Position numbers and translations under genes: made by a program. The notes beneath the pieces are model-generated. The model ran no database searches. It had not been told where the DNA came from and saw nothing but the letters and a program-made list of their open reading frames with translations. Positions 8,086 through 17,276 of a stretch of 64,000 bases of DNA are shown here, piece by piece. The stretch is from Prochlorococcus sp. scB241_528O2 (GTDB taxonomy: Bacteria > Cyanobacteriota > Cyanobacteriia > PCC-6307 > Cyanobiaceae), in assembly GCA_000634115.1 (NCBI GenBank), contig JFLJ01000113.1, forward strand, positions 124,001 through 188,000, given 5' to 3'. Positions within the stretch are counted from its first letter, which is position 1. Each line of letters opens with the position of its first letter.

Positions 8086-8910
8086 ATGAATTTTAAAAAC
8101 TATCATCAAAAAAAAAGATTTGGACAACATTGGTTGGTAAATAAAAAAATATTAGAAAAAATTAAGGAAGTTGCTGATCTTAATGTAAATGATTTTATTT
8201 TAGAAATTGGCCCAGGAAGAGGAGCCTTAACATCAAAGTTGATGGAATCAAAGATTAGAAAACTACATGCAATTGAATTAGATAAAGATTTAATTGATCT
8301 TTTGAATATTAAATTTAAAAATAATGATAAGTTTTCACTTCAGCAGGGAGATATTCTTTCTGTAAATTTAGATTCAATTAATAAGAAAATTACAAAAGTG
8401 ATTGCAAATATTCCTTACAATATAACTGGACCAATATTGGATATTTTTATAGGCCGATTGGGTAATATAAGAAACTATAATTACGAAAAAATAATTTTTT
8501 TAATGCAGAAAGACGTTGTAGATAGGATTTTGTCAAAAGAAGGTAGTCCCAATGCTGGTGCGCTTAGTATTAGGATGCAACTCTTATCAAAGATAAAAAA
8601 AATTTGCGATGTACCTCCTTCATCATTTAGTCCGCCTCCAAAAGTTTTTTCTTCTTTAGTAGTTTTCGAACCAATTAATAATGATTTAAGATTAGACATT
8701 AGTCTAGAAAAATATATAGATAAACTTCTTCGAATTTCATTTAATGCAAGAAGAAAAATGCTTAGAAATACTCTTAATTCAATACTTTCAAATGATGAGA
8801 TAAATGAATTATCTGAATCTTCAAAAATTTGTTTTAATTTAAGACCACAAGATATTTCAATTGATCAATGGATTAAGCTTGCAGAAAATTGTATTAAAAT
8901 TAAAAAATAA
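8086..8910 (+). CDS. rsmA: 16S rRNA (A1518/A1519-N6)-dimethyltransferase
   Basis: RsmA (KsgA) dimethylates two adjacent adenines at the 3' end of 16S rRNA and monitors 30S assembly. The 274-residue protein has the family start [19 protein letters not shown] motif [10 protein letters not shown] (40-48), AIELD for motif II, and the adenine-binding [10 protein letters not shown] (107-116), where NIPY replaces the common NLPY. The C-terminal domain carries [14 protein letters not shown] and the RRKMLRNTL helix. It begins the long rightward run that continues with ispE 12 bases later. Confidence 0.96.
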   Translation: MNFKNYHQKKRFGQHWLVNKKILEKIKEVADLNVNDFILEIGPGRGALTSKLMESKIRKLHAIELDKDLIDLLNIKFKNNDKFSLQQGDILSVNLDSINKKITKVIANIPYNITGPILDIFIGRLGNIRNYNYEKIIFLMQKDVVDRILSKEGSPNAGALSIRMQLLSKIKKICDVPPSSFSPPPKVFSSLVVFEPINNDLRLDISLEKYIDKLLRISFNARRKMLRNTLNSILSNDEINELSESSKICFNLRPQDISIDQWIKLAENCIKIKK

Positions 8911-8922
8911 AAATTTAGGTAT

Positions 8923-9858
8923 ATGCAAGATTTAGCCAAAACGAAAATCATTATAAAATCTCCTGCCAAAATAAATTTGCACCTTGAAGTTATTGGTAAA
9001 AGAGAGGACGGATTCCATGAGTTAGCAATGATTATGCAAAATATTGATCTTTATGATTATTTAGAATTTCAAATTAATAAAGAGGGTTTAATTAAACTTG
9101 AATCTGATTGTCATGATTTAAGCTTATCTAGTGATAACTTAATTGTTAAATCGGCAAATCTATTAAGGGAAAAATCAAATATAAATTTGGGTGCAAATAT
9201 ATTTTTAAGAAAAAATATTCCAATTGGTGCAGGATTGGCTGGTGGTTCCAGTAATGCAGCAGCAACATTAATTGCTCTTAATAAGTTATGGGATTTGAAC
9301 TTAGATCAAAAAACATTATGTTCATTAGCATCAAATTTAGGATCTGATATTCCCTTTTTTATAAATGGTGGGATTCAATTATGTTTTGGAAGAGGCGAAA
9401 TTTTGGAGAAATTAGATTCAAACTTAGAATATGGTTTAATTCTTTTAAAAAATCCAAATGTATCAGTATCTACTGCTGAAACTTATAAAAAATATAGTCA
9501 AAGATTTTGTGATCCATATCATACTAATAGAGAAATGATTGAGAACATAAGAAAAAGTTTAAGAGATAATGCTTTAAATAACTTAGATTTTGATAATCAT
9601 CAATTAACTATAAAAAATGATTTGCAGTTAGTTGTTGAAAATGAGAATAATTCTGTAAAGCAAGCATTATATTTACTTTCTAAATTAGAGAATTGTCTGA
9701 CATTTTCAATGAGTGGATCAGGCCCTACATGCTTTGCAATCTTTAAAGATGTAGAGACTGCTAAAAAAGAATTAACTGCAAATTATAAATTATTTAAAGA
9801 TAAAGGTTACGATTCATGGGTTTGCACTTTCCTTGAAAAAGGAATAACATTCATTTAA
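8923..9858 (+). CDS. ispE: 4-diphosphocytidyl-2-C-methyl-D-erythritol kinase
   Basis: IspE phosphorylates CDP-methylerythritol in the MEP isoprenoid pathway, whose first enzyme Dxs is also in this window at about 32.5 kb. It is a GHMP kinase of 311 residues with SPAKINLHLEVIGKREDGFHE at the N-terminus, the ATP loop PIGAGLAGGSSNAAA (100-114), LGSDIPFF, and the C-terminal SMSGSGPTCF. The ksgA-ispE pairing is common in cyanobacteria and other bacteria. The start ATG is 12 bases after ksgA. Products feed chlorophyll phytyl chains, carotenoids and quinones. Confidence 0.96.
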   Translation: MQDLAKTKIIIKSPAKINLHLEVIGKREDGFHELAMIMQNIDLYDYLEFQINKEGLIKLESDCHDLSLSSDNLIVKSANLLREKSNINLGANIFLRKNIPIGAGLAGGSSNAAATLIALNKLWDLNLDQKTLCSLASNLGSDIPFFINGGIQLCFGRGEILEKLDSNLEYGLILLKNPNVSVSTAETYKKYSQRFCDPYHTNREMIENIRKSLRDNALNNLDFDNHQLTIKNDLQLVVENENNSVKQALYLLSKLENCLTFSMSGSGPTCFAIFKDVETAKKELTANYKLFKDKGYDSWVCTFLEKGITFI

Positions 9859-9880
9859 ATTTTTTATACAATATTTTATT

Positions 9881-10183
9881 GTGGCTGATTATAGTAATGA
9901 AAATATTGAAAAAAATATTCCCGAAAAAGGACCAATAAATTTTATTGTAGGATCATTAACTAGTTTTGTATTATTTATATTTTTTTATTTTTTAAGTAAT
10001 AAAATTGCAATTTATTTTTCAATACATAAACCATCTAATTCTTCTGAAATAGTCCAAAATATTTCTTCTAGTATTAATACCTTAATAATTGGATTATCTT
10101 TTTTGCTAACTTTTTCTTTTGCTTTTATTGGTATAGGACTTTTTATTGTATTTATTCGCAGTTTTTTTCTGAAGAAAACGTGA
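9881..10183 (+). CDS. DUF3082 membrane protein
   Basis: A 100-residue protein with a GTG start 22 bases after ispE. It has a short charged N-terminus and two strong membrane helices (about 22-45 and 65-95) separated by a polar loop, ending in the basic FLKKT. This is the pattern of the cyanobacterial DUF3082 family, for which I know no function. Position between ispE and pdhB is conserved in my memory of picocyanobacterial genomes. It is most likely an integral thylakoid or plasma-membrane protein. The 3' end overlaps a possible antisense small ORF. Confidence 0.8.
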   Translation: MADYSNENIEKNIPEKGPINFIVGSLTSFVLFIFFYFLSNKIAIYFSIHKPSNSSEIVQNISSSINTLIIGLSFLLTFSFAFIGIGLFIVFIRSFFLKKT

Positions 10184-10291
10184 ATTACCAATATCATAAT
10201 ATAAACACTTTCTTTGAATGTCTTTAAATGACTTAGGGCTTTTAATTCTCTTGCTCTTGCCAGGAATGATTTTGTCAATATTACTCCTCAT
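10106..10291 (-). CDS. Possible small basic protein antisense to the DUF3082 end
   Basis: Sixty-one codons, starting ATG at 10291 with AAAGG three bases upstream. The first half reads as a plausible globular peptide (IIPGKSKRIKSPKSF, then KDIQRKCLYYDIGNSRFL) and fills the otherwise empty 180 bases between DUF3082 and pdhB. The second half is simple Lys/Asn/Ser sequence and overlaps DUF3082 by 78 bases. The first half lies outside any other gene, which is why I keep it. No family recognised; it may be a real short cyanobacterial protein or chance. Confidence 0.4.
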   Translation of the reverse strand: MRSNIDKIIPGKSKRIKSPKSFKDIQRKCLYYDIGNSRFLQKKTANKYNKKSYTNKSKRKS

Positions 10292-10363
10292 AACCTTTGC
10301 AGAAGGAGGATGAATTAATCAAAATGGTAAGATTTATATATGTGATTAATTAGGAAAGTAATT

Positions 10364-11347
10364 GTGGCTGGAACATTATTATTTAATGCTTTAAGAGAGG
10401 CAATTGATGAAGAAATGGCATCTGATGTTAATGTTTGTGTTATGGGCGAAGATGTTGGTCAATATGGAGGTTCTTATAAGGTAACTAAGGATTTATTTGA
10501 AAAATATGGAGAGTTACGAGTATTAGATACTCCAATTGCTGAGAATAGTTTTACAGGTATGGCTGTAGGTGCAGCTATGACAGGGTTGAGGCCAATAGTA
10601 GAAGGAATGAATATGGGGTTTTTGCTTTTAGCTTTTAATCAGATATCTAATAATATGGGAATGCTTAGATATACAAGTGGCGGAAATTATAAGATTCCTG
10701 CAGTAGTCCGTGGTCCAGGAGGAGTTGGACGTCAACTTGGTGCAGAACATAGTCAAAGACTTGAAGCATATTTTCACGCAGTTCCAGGAATAAAAATAGT
10801 TGCATGTAGTACTCCTACTAATGCTAAAGGTTTAATGAAAGCAGCAATAAGAGATGATAATCCTGTTTTATTTTTCGAACATGTTCTTTTATACAACTTG
10901 TCTGAAGAATTACCTGAGGGTGATTATACATGCGCTTTAGATCAGGCCGACGTTGTAAAAGAAGGAAAAGATATTACATTATTGACTTATTCAAGAATGA
11001 GACATCACTGCCTTAAAGCTGTTGAAGAATTAGAAAAAAAAGGAATAGATGTTGAGTTAATCGATTTAATAAGTTTAAAACCATTTGATATGGAAACTAT
11101 CTCAAAATCAATAAGAAAAACAAATAAAGTAATTATTGTTGAAGAATGTATGAAGACTGGAGGTATTGGTGCAGAATTAATTGCCTTGATAACAGAAGAG
11201 TGTTTCGATGATCTTGATGCCCGACCAATTAGACTATCTAGTCAGGATATTCCTACTCCGTATAATGGAAATCTTGAAAATTTGACAATAATCCAACCAC
11301 ATCAAATAGTTGAAAAAGTTGAAGATTTAATTAGTGGGAGTATATAG
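10364..11347 (+). CDS. pdhB: Pyruvate dehydrogenase E1 component, beta subunit
   Basis: The beta chain of the thiamine-diphosphate pyruvate dehydrogenase, which makes acetyl-CoA for fatty acid and other synthesis. The 327 residues have the transketolase central and C-terminal domains: [11 protein letters not shown] with the ThDP-contacting Glu, [17 protein letters not shown], the K+ site region [16 protein letters not shown], and [12 protein letters not shown] near the end. It starts at a GTG, with AGGAAAG 8-9 bases upstream as ribosome site. The alpha subunit is not in the window, as is usual in cyanobacteria. secD follows after three bases. Confidence 0.96.
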   Translation: MAGTLLFNALREAIDEEMASDVNVCVMGEDVGQYGGSYKVTKDLFEKYGELRVLDTPIAENSFTGMAVGAAMTGLRPIVEGMNMGFLLLAFNQISNNMGMLRYTSGGNYKIPAVVRGPGGVGRQLGAEHSQRLEAYFHAVPGIKIVACSTPTNAKGLMKAAIRDDNPVLFFEHVLLYNLSEELPEGDYTCALDQADVVKEGKDITLLTYSRMRHHCLKAVEELEKKGIDVELIDLISLKPFDMETISKSIRKTNKVIIVEECMKTGGIGAELIALITEECFDDLDARPIRLSSQDIPTPYNGNLENLTIIQPHQIVEKVEDLISGSI

Positions 11348-11350
11348 GCA

Positions 11351-12820
11351 ATGAAAAGAAGGCAAGGCTGGCTTTTTTTTATTATATTTCTACTTACGAT
11401 ATCTGTTTATCTATTAATAAATTATCCCTTACAGTTGGGATTGGATTTACAAGGGGGGTCTCAACTTACCCTACAAATTATTAAAGAGGAAGGAAAGGTA
11501 ACAAAAGATGAACTTGATGCAGTTAATTCGGTTATAGATAGACGCGTTAACAACTTAGGGGTTTCAGAGTCTAACTTGCAAACCCTAGGAGGTGATCAAT
11601 TGATATTAGAATTACCTGGAGAACAAAATCCATTAGTTGCTTCAAGAGTTTTAGGTAAGACTGCTTTATTAGAATTTAGGACACAAAAAGAAGGAACATC
11701 TACAGATTTAAAAACCTTGCAATTTAATAGATTAAATATTAAAGAATTAATTGAACAATATTCCTCTAGAGACAAAAGTCAATATGATGATAATTTCTTA
11801 AAGATTATTCAAGATAATCTTAAAGAGATAGAGCAAGAATTAAATTACTCATCTACTATTAGTGATTTATATGGGAATTTAATTGATATTAAAAAGTATG
11901 TTGATAAAGAAATTACAAATTTATTTATTAAAACAGATTTATCTGGTAAGGATCTTATTAACGCTGGAAGGAGACAAGAACAATCAAATAGTAATTGGGA
12001 AGTTTTATTAACTTTTAGTAATTCGGGAGGTGAAAAGTTTGCAGAAATTACAAAGTCAATTGCTGGCACTAATAAACTATTGGCTATCGTTCTTGATGGC
12101 GAATCAATAAGTGAAGCCAGCGTTGGTAGTCAGTTCGCTAATACTGGGATTACAGGTGGATCAGCAACAATAAGCGGTAATTTTAGTGCTGAAAATGCTA
12201 GAGAATTAGAAGTTCAACTTAAAGGAGGTTCATTGCCATTGCCAATTGAAATAGTAGAAACTAACACGATAGGGGCTCTGTTGGGATCCAAAAATATTTT
12301 AAAAAGTCTTTATGCAGCTATTTGTGGATTAATTTTTGTTGGTATATTTATGATTCTTAATTATAGAATTCTAGGTTTTGTTTCAGTTCTTTCTCTAGTA
12401 CTTTATGGTTTCTTTAACTTAGCCCTATATTCTTTAATTCCTGTAACATTGACTTTACCTGGAATATCTGGGCTTATACTTAGCATTGGTATGGCTGTTG
12501 ACGCAAATATTCTAATATTTGAGAGAATTAGAGAAGAATTATATGATGGTAATACTCTTACAAGATCTATTGATAGCGGTTTTCAAAGAGCTAATTCATC
12601 CATAGTCGATGGCCATATTACAACCCTTCTAAGTTGTTTTGTATTGTTTATATTAGGAACAAATTTTGTTAAAGGTTTTGCGGCAACATTAGGGATTGGA
12701 GTCTTAATAAGCTTGTTTACCTCATTAAATTGTTCTAAAACTATTTTGCGATTTTTTACAACATATCAATCTTTAAGACAAAAAAATCTCTATCTACCCA
12801 GGAATAATTATTCAAATTAA
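11351..12820 (+). CDS. secD: Protein translocase subunit SecD
   Basis: SecD with SecF uses the proton gradient to pull exported proteins from the SecYEG channel. The 489 residues show the family order: an N-terminal membrane anchor, the GLDLQGGSQL motif (about 30-40), a large P1 periplasmic domain of about 240 residues, the SLPLPIEIVETNTIGALLG hinge, and five further membrane helices with GMAVDANILIFERIREE, which carries the key Asp of the proton path. P1 contains a cyanobacterial-type insertion (about 115-200). It lies three bases after pdhB and 22 before secF. Confidence 0.97.
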   Translation: MKRRQGWLFFIIFLLTISVYLLINYPLQLGLDLQGGSQLTLQIIKEEGKVTKDELDAVNSVIDRRVNNLGVSESNLQTLGGDQLILELPGEQNPLVASRVLGKTALLEFRTQKEGTSTDLKTLQFNRLNIKELIEQYSSRDKSQYDDNFLKIIQDNLKEIEQELNYSSTISDLYGNLIDIKKYVDKEITNLFIKTDLSGKDLINAGRRQEQSNSNWEVLLTFSNSGGEKFAEITKSIAGTNKLLAIVLDGESISEASVGSQFANTGITGGSATISGNFSAENARELEVQLKGGSLPLPIEIVETNTIGALLGSKNILKSLYAAICGLIFVGIFMILNYRILGFVSVLSLVLYGFFNLALYSLIPVTLTLPGISGLILSIGMAVDANILIFERIREELYDGNTLTRSIDSGFQRANSSIVDGHITTLLSCFVLFILGTNFVKGFAATLGIGVLISLFTSLNCSKTILRFFTTYQSLRQKNLYLPRNNYSN

Positions 12821-12842
12821 ATTTTTTATTTCTAATTTTCCC

Positions 12843-13757
12843 ATGAAATACAATCTTGAACTCATAAAAAATAAAAGAAAGATAATTGGTTTTTCAACTT
12901 TTCTTATTTTATTGAGTCTTTTAGGAATTTTATATTCTACTTTTAATACTTCTTATAAGAAACCTATAAATTTAGGGATGGATTTTGTTGGGGGTAATGA
13001 ACTAAGAATAGAGAGAGTTTGTGAAGAGGAATGTTCTAATTTTTCCCCTGATTCAGTTTTAGAAAATTTAAGAGGGATATCTAAAAATAAAAATGTTTTA
13101 AATAATATTAATTTACAATTCCAAAATAATAATAAATTAATATCAATAAGAACACCTTATTTGAGTATCGAAGAATCAAATAATCTTATTACTAATCTAG
13201 ATAATATTATTGGACCTCTAAATTATGAGAGTAAGGATTCAAGATTAATAGGTCCAAAGCTTGGGAAAAGATTACTTACTAATTGTGTTACATCATTGTT
13301 AGTTTCTTTATTCGCAATATCTTTATATATAACTATTAGATTTGATAAAAAATATGCGTTATTTGCATTATTAGCTTTATTCCATGATTTATTAATTGTT
13401 TTCGGTATATTCTCCTGGTTGGGAATTATATTATCTATCGAGGTAAATAGTTTATTTGCGGTGTCCTTGTTAACTATTGCTGGTTATTCTGTAAATGATA
13501 CTGTTGTAATTTTTGATAGAATTCGTGAGAATTTGAAAACTAAGAAAGAAGGCTATAACGAAACTATCCAATTATCAGTCAACGAATCATTTAGAAGAAC
13601 AGCCTTTACTAGTATTACAACCCTTATCCCTTTATTAAGCATAATCTTGTTTGGATCTTACTCCCTATTTTGGTTTTCTTTGGCCTTATCATTAGGAATT
13701 ATAATCGGAAGTTATTCAAGTATTTTATTGGCTCCATCTTTATTGCTTAAAGACTGA
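12843..13757 (+). CDS. secF: Protein translocase subunit SecF
   Basis: SecF is the partner of SecD in the auxiliary translocase. The 304 residues have one N-terminal helix, then LGMDFVGGNELRIE (equivalent to the SecD GLDLxGG motif), a small periplasmic domain, the RLIGPKLGKRLL motif, and five helices with AGYSVNDTVVIFDRIREN, the signature with the conserved Asp. It is separate from SecD, not fused. A small membrane protein gene follows at 18 bases. Confidence 0.96.
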   Translation: MKYNLELIKNKRKIIGFSTFLILLSLLGILYSTFNTSYKKPINLGMDFVGGNELRIERVCEEECSNFSPDSVLENLRGISKNKNVLNNINLQFQNNNKLISIRTPYLSIEESNNLITNLDNIIGPLNYESKDSRLIGPKLGKRLLTNCVTSLLVSLFAISLYITIRFDKKYALFALLALFHDLLIVFGIFSWLGIILSIEVNSLFAVSLLTIAGYSVNDTVVIFDRIRENLKTKKEGYNETIQLSVNESFRRTAFTSITTLIPLLSIILFGSYSLFWFSLALSLGIIIGSYSSILLAPSLLLKD

Positions 13758-13775
13758 GGTTAATCTTTTAATTTT

Positions 13776-13958
13776 ATGAAATTGAATTACTATTTGATAA
13801 TTTTATTTTCTTTAGTTTTAATTGATCTTTCTACTGAGATAAGAATATTATTTGATCACTTTACTTTTAGTTCACTATATTTTGCTATAGGTAAACATCC
13901 CTTATCTTTCTTTATACTTTTTTCCTACCCATATTTATATAAAAAATTAATTAAGTAG
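13776..13958 (+). CDS. Small membrane protein downstream of secF
   Basis: A 60-residue hydrophobic protein with one clear helix at 4-21 (YYLIILFSLVLIDL) and a second at about 39-55 (PLSFFILFSYPYLY), ending in basic KKLIK. It starts 18 bases after secF and stops three bases before the convergent AI-2E permease gene, so it neatly fills the gap. No family recognised. Linkage suggests expression with secDF, but a role in secretion is only a guess. Confidence 0.6.
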   Translation: MKLNYYLIILFSLVLIDLSTEIRILFDHFTFSSLYFAIGKHPLSFFILFSYPYLYKKLIK

Positions 13959-13961
13959 TTT

Positions 13962-15005
13962 TTAAGTATCTTTAAATGATTCTTTGATTAAAACCTGTAT
14001 TACTACAGCTAATGGAAGAGATAGTATTAAGCCTAATGGTCCAAAAATAAAGGTAAATCCAAATTGTGATATTAATGTCAAACCAGGAAGTAAGTTAGCT
14101 TTTTTCTTCATTATAGATGGCATTATTATATAGCTTTCAATATTTTGAATAATTACATATGCTCCTAAAACGGCAATTGGTTTCCAAAAATTATCTAGGA
14201 GTGCAATTGAGATTGGGAATATACCACTAATAACTGGACCTATATTTGGAATTATATTAAGAACCATTGCTATTAAAGCATTTGAGACGACATATTTTAT
14301 ATCTAATATAGACAAGACTATTAATGATAATAGACCTACTGATAATGAGCTTATAACCATAGAAAAGGCCCAATTTGCTAATGCAATATTGCATTTTTCC
14401 AGAATATTTCTAAATTTATTGCGATAATTTTTTGGAATTAATAGAAGTATATTTTCTTTATATTGTTTTGGTTCAATAGAAATCATCAAACTCACTGCTA
14501 ATACAAATATTAATTTCAACAGACCTGAACCCAGATTCCCCGCAATATTTATTAAATTCTTAAAACTTTCTTGAATAGCTTTTGCAATAGTTGAGACATC
14601 TGGAATTGTAACTACATCATTTATAAGACTGAATATGTCTATAACATTTTCTGATTGTTCGCCATAAAATAAGCTATTAAATTTGTTCAAATTTGTATTA
14701 ATTAAAATATTTATTTTTGATAATCCATTTGGAATGTCAACTAGTATTTCATTGAATTCTTTTATAAACGGAGGCAATACAAGAATAAAAATAGTAAATA
14801 CTATTACTGATATAACACTTAACACAATAAACAAAGAAAGTAATCGGGGAATTTTCAAACCCTTATGAATTTGATTACATAAATTACATACAATATTTGA
14901 AATTACTAAAGAACAAATTATTAAAAGGAGAAAATCTCTTAAAGTCCATACTATGAACGAAGTGATAAAAATTACTACTAACTTGAAATATGATGGACTA
15001 CTCAA
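13962..15005 (-). CDS. AI-2E family (PerM/UPF0118) transporter
   Basis: The 347 residues have the typical layout of this family: two N-terminal helices (about 8-40), a third helix followed by a long amphipathic soluble segment with LPPFIKEFNEILVDIPNG, and a C-terminal group of helices with ALIAMVLNIIPNIGPVISG and a final FTFIFGPLGLILSLPLAVVIQVL. Members include TqsA, which moves autoinducer-2, and sodium/proton or glycerol exporters; the substrate here is unknown. It is the last gene of the leftward mnmH-psb28 group and starts 13 bases after psb28. Confidence 0.88.
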   Translation of the reverse strand: MSSPSYFKLVVIFITSFIVWTLRDFLLLIICSLVISNIVCNLCNQIHKGLKIPRLLSLFIVLSVISVIVFTIFILVLPPFIKEFNEILVDIPNGLSKINILINTNLNKFNSLFYGEQSENVIDIFSLINDVVTIPDVSTIAKAIQESFKNLINIAGNLGSGLLKLIFVLAVSLMISIEPKQYKENILLLIPKNYRNKFRNILEKCNIALANWAFSMVISSLSVGLLSLIVLSILDIKYVVSNALIAMVLNIIPNIGPVISGIFPISIALLDNFWKPIAVLGAYVIIQNIESYIIMPSIMKKKANLLPGLTLISQFGFTFIFGPLGLILSLPLAVVIQVLIKESFKDT

Positions 15006-15018
15006 TTTTCAAAATATG

Positions 15019-15372
15019 CTACTTCTTCTCAGAATATCCTAATCCATTTGATTTAGCATATCTATTTGCAAATCTCATAAATCTATCAAAGTCTGATATG
15101 TTCTTCCAAATATAAACTGCTTCTAAAAATATTGGTTCACCATCAACAAACTTTACTTTAACTTCCCTAGTTAGTATTTCACCTTCAGAATCAATCATAC
15201 GCATACCTGTGATTTCTCCCTCTGTAATTGAAGATAATGCCTGAGGTTTTTCAAACGAAAATAATGCTTGGCCTGTGGTACCATCCTTACTCCTAGTCAG
15301 TCTTATTTCAGGAACTACTGGTTCATCATTTCCTTCATAAAATTGTATTTTTGCGGTTTTATTTGCTGTCAT
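15019..15372 (-). CDS. psb28: Photosystem II assembly protein Psb28
   Basis: Psb28 binds CP47-containing assembly intermediates of photosystem II and protects them. The protein has [20 protein letters not shown] at the start, then [19 protein letters not shown], and the C-terminal [23 protein letters not shown], all diagnostic. The frame is open to an ATG at 15417 (132 residues), but the homology starts a few residues after the internal ATG at 15370-15372, giving 117 residues, close to the family length; I take that one. Neither start has a good ribosome site. It lies between mnmH and the AI-2E permease. Confidence 0.94.
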   Translation of the reverse strand: MTANKTAKIQFYEGNDEPVVPEIRLTRSKDGTTGQALFSFEKPQALSSITEGEITGMRMIDSEGEILTREVKVKFVDGEPIFLEAVYIWKNISDFDRFMRFANRYAKSNGLGYSEKK

Positions 15373-15432
15373 AATATTCGGTTTATAATTTTTTATTTTA
15401 GGAAATATTTTTCTCATTCGTTTGTAATTATT

Positions 15433-16476
15433 TTATAAAACATTATTTATTAATTCTAGGATTCCCTCATCATAATTTTTGTCGGTTAAATCTAAAAAGT
15501 TTATATTCCTTTTGCCAACCTTTTCATATTCATAACACTTATCATAATAATCTAGAACTGATCTGCAAACTAACTCCCATTTTTCATTATTAATTGATTC
15601 AAGAGCTATTTTTGTTCTTTGTGGTCCTAATCTTTTTTTTATCCTTAATACAGATTCTTTGAGATCCTCTTTCTTAAAAACACTATAAGTATCTATCAAC
15701 TCTTCTAACCTGTTAGATTCGCTCCTTATAATTTCAATTCTCCTAGAAATTTTCATCTGATTGAAGAATTCATGAGGGATTTTGCATTTACCTATATTTG
15801 CACTTTCAGCTTCTACAAAAATATTATTAGAACATTTAAAAGAATTTAATTTTTCTGCAATTATATTTTCAAATTGTTCATTTGAAGGTTGTTTTTTCAT
15901 TCCTAAACCTCCAAATGTACTTCCTCTATGACAAGCGAATCCTTCTAGATCAATAGTTTGATATTTATATTTCTCTAATAACGATAATAATTTTGTCTTC
16001 CCTGTTCCTGTTTTTCCGCAAATAACTACGATATTCAACTTTTTTGAAAAACTATCTAATACCCATTTCCTATATATTTTGTATCCTCCATTAAGTGTAA
16101 CGATATTTAATTTAAATTTTTCTAGTAACCATGAAATACTTTGTGATCGCATACCCCCTCTGGAACAATATATTCTTATAAAAAGTTCTTTATTATTATT
16201 TTCACCATTAATTTTATTAGAATCAATAATATTAAATAAATTATCAAGAAACCATTCCATTTTTTTTTCAAAAAATTTTAATCCCTCTATTACAGCTTTT
16301 TCTCTACCTACATTTTTATAAATTGTCCCGATTATTGATCTCTCTTCATTATCAAATAATGGTATGTTTATAGAGTTAGGAATATGTCCTTTATAATATT
16401 CACTTGGGCTTCTAACATCTATAAGTGGTCCGTCAAAACTTCTAAATTTCTCTAGTTCTTTTCTTTTGAAATACAT
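15433..16476 (-). CDS. mnmH: tRNA 2-selenouridine/geranyl-2-thiouridine synthase
   Basis: MnmH (SelU, YbbB) acts on 2-thiouridine at wobble position 34, geranylating it and replacing sulfur by selenium when selenophosphate is present. The 347 residues contain an N-terminal rhodanese domain (LIDVRSPSEYYKGHIPNSIN; catalytic Cys104 in YCSRGGMRSQS) and a C-terminal P-loop domain (GKTGTGKT at 154-161), with the family tract HRGSTFGGLG. No selD lies in this window, so the chemistry may stop at geranylation; whether selD exists elsewhere is not visible. It is 32 bases from the divergent gun4. Confidence 0.93.
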   Translation of the reverse strand: MYFKRKELEKFRSFDGPLIDVRSPSEYYKGHIPNSINIPLFDNEERSIIGTIYKNVGREKAVIEGLKFFEKKMEWFLDNLFNIIDSNKINGENNNKELFIRIYCSRGGMRSQSISWLLEKFKLNIVTLNGGYKIYRKWVLDSFSKKLNIVVICGKTGTGKTKLLSLLEKYKYQTIDLEGFACHRGSTFGGLGMKKQPSNEQFENIIAEKLNSFKCSNNIFVEAESANIGKCKIPHEFFNQMKISRRIEIIRSESNRLEELIDTYSVFKKEDLKESVLRIKKRLGPQRTKIALESINNEKWELVCRSVLDYYDKCYEYEKVGKRNINFLDLTDKNYDEGILELINNVL

Positions 16477-16508
16477 GGATAGTTTTAATTATTAGGAAAT
16501 TTATTGAA

Positions 16509-17228
16509 ATGATTAACAAAGAACAAGATAAATATAATAATGCCACATTAAATTTGATAAACAAATTTGTAGATTCTAATCAAAGAAAAAGAATAAATTT
16601 ATTATCTCAAATAGAAGAAGAAGTCGAGAATATTTTTAACGTTGGCCCAACATTGTTTGAAATATTTGATAGTGATGGAGATGACTGGGCCGCTGGTTGG
16701 TTATTACAATTATTAAAAAAATATAAGCCTGTTTTCTTCGAAGACACTAAATTCAATAATTGGTTTAAGACTTATTCAGATATCGATATTAATTATGAAG
16801 AATTACAATTAAATTTACTTAACCAAAAATTTGAAGATGCTGATAGATTAACAAGCTCATACTTGCGACAGTTGGCTGGAAAATTAGCTGAAAAACGTGG
16901 TTATGTTTTCTATAGTGAAGTCAAGAATATGTCTAGTAAAGATCTTCAGACAATAGATAGATTATGGATTATTTATTCAACTGGTAAATTTGGCTTTTCA
17001 ACTCAAGCAAAGATTTTAAAATCAGTAGGAAAAAAATATGAATTATTGTGGCCTAAAATAGGCTGGAAAAAAGAGGGATTATGGACTAGATACCCTTCAT
17101 CTTTTTGTTGGTCATTGGAGGCTCCTGATGGACACATGCCTTTAATAAATCAACTCAGAGGAGTAAGACTTATGGACTCAATCCTTAGACATCCGGCTAT
17201 AGCAGAAAGACATAATAATATTCTTTGA
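16509..17228 (+). CDS. gun4: GUN4-domain protein, Mg-chelatase regulator
   Basis: GUN4 binds protoporphyrin and Mg-protoporphyrin and stimulates Mg-chelatase in chlorophyll synthesis. The 239 residues contain an N-terminal helical domain (about 1-85, with DWAAGWLLQLL) and the GUN4 core: KDLQTIDRLWIIYSTGKFGFS at about 143-163, then WPKIGW and the C-terminal SLEAPDGHMPLINQLRGVR. This two-domain form is the normal cyanobacterial one. It starts 32 bases from the divergent mnmH gene, leaving very little room for a promoter. Confidence 0.94.
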   Translation: MINKEQDKYNNATLNLINKFVDSNQRKRINLLSQIEEEVENIFNVGPTLFEIFDSDGDDWAAGWLLQLLKKYKPVFFEDTKFNNWFKTYSDIDINYEELQLNLLNQKFEDADRLTSSYLRQLAGKLAEKRGYVFYSEVKNMSSKDLQTIDRLWIIYSTGKFGFSTQAKILKSVGKKYELLWPKIGWKKEGLWTRYPSSFCWSLEAPDGHMPLINQLRGVRLMDSILRHPAIAERHNNIL

Positions 17229-17276
17229 AATCGAGCTATTTAATAAGTTAAAATGAGTTAGTATCAAAATATTATT

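Noticed and set aside
15019-15417. Longer Psb28 from the ATG at 15417
   Set aside because: The first 15 residues are basic and unlike Psb28; the internal ATG at 15372 gives a protein close to family length. It could not be fully excluded.
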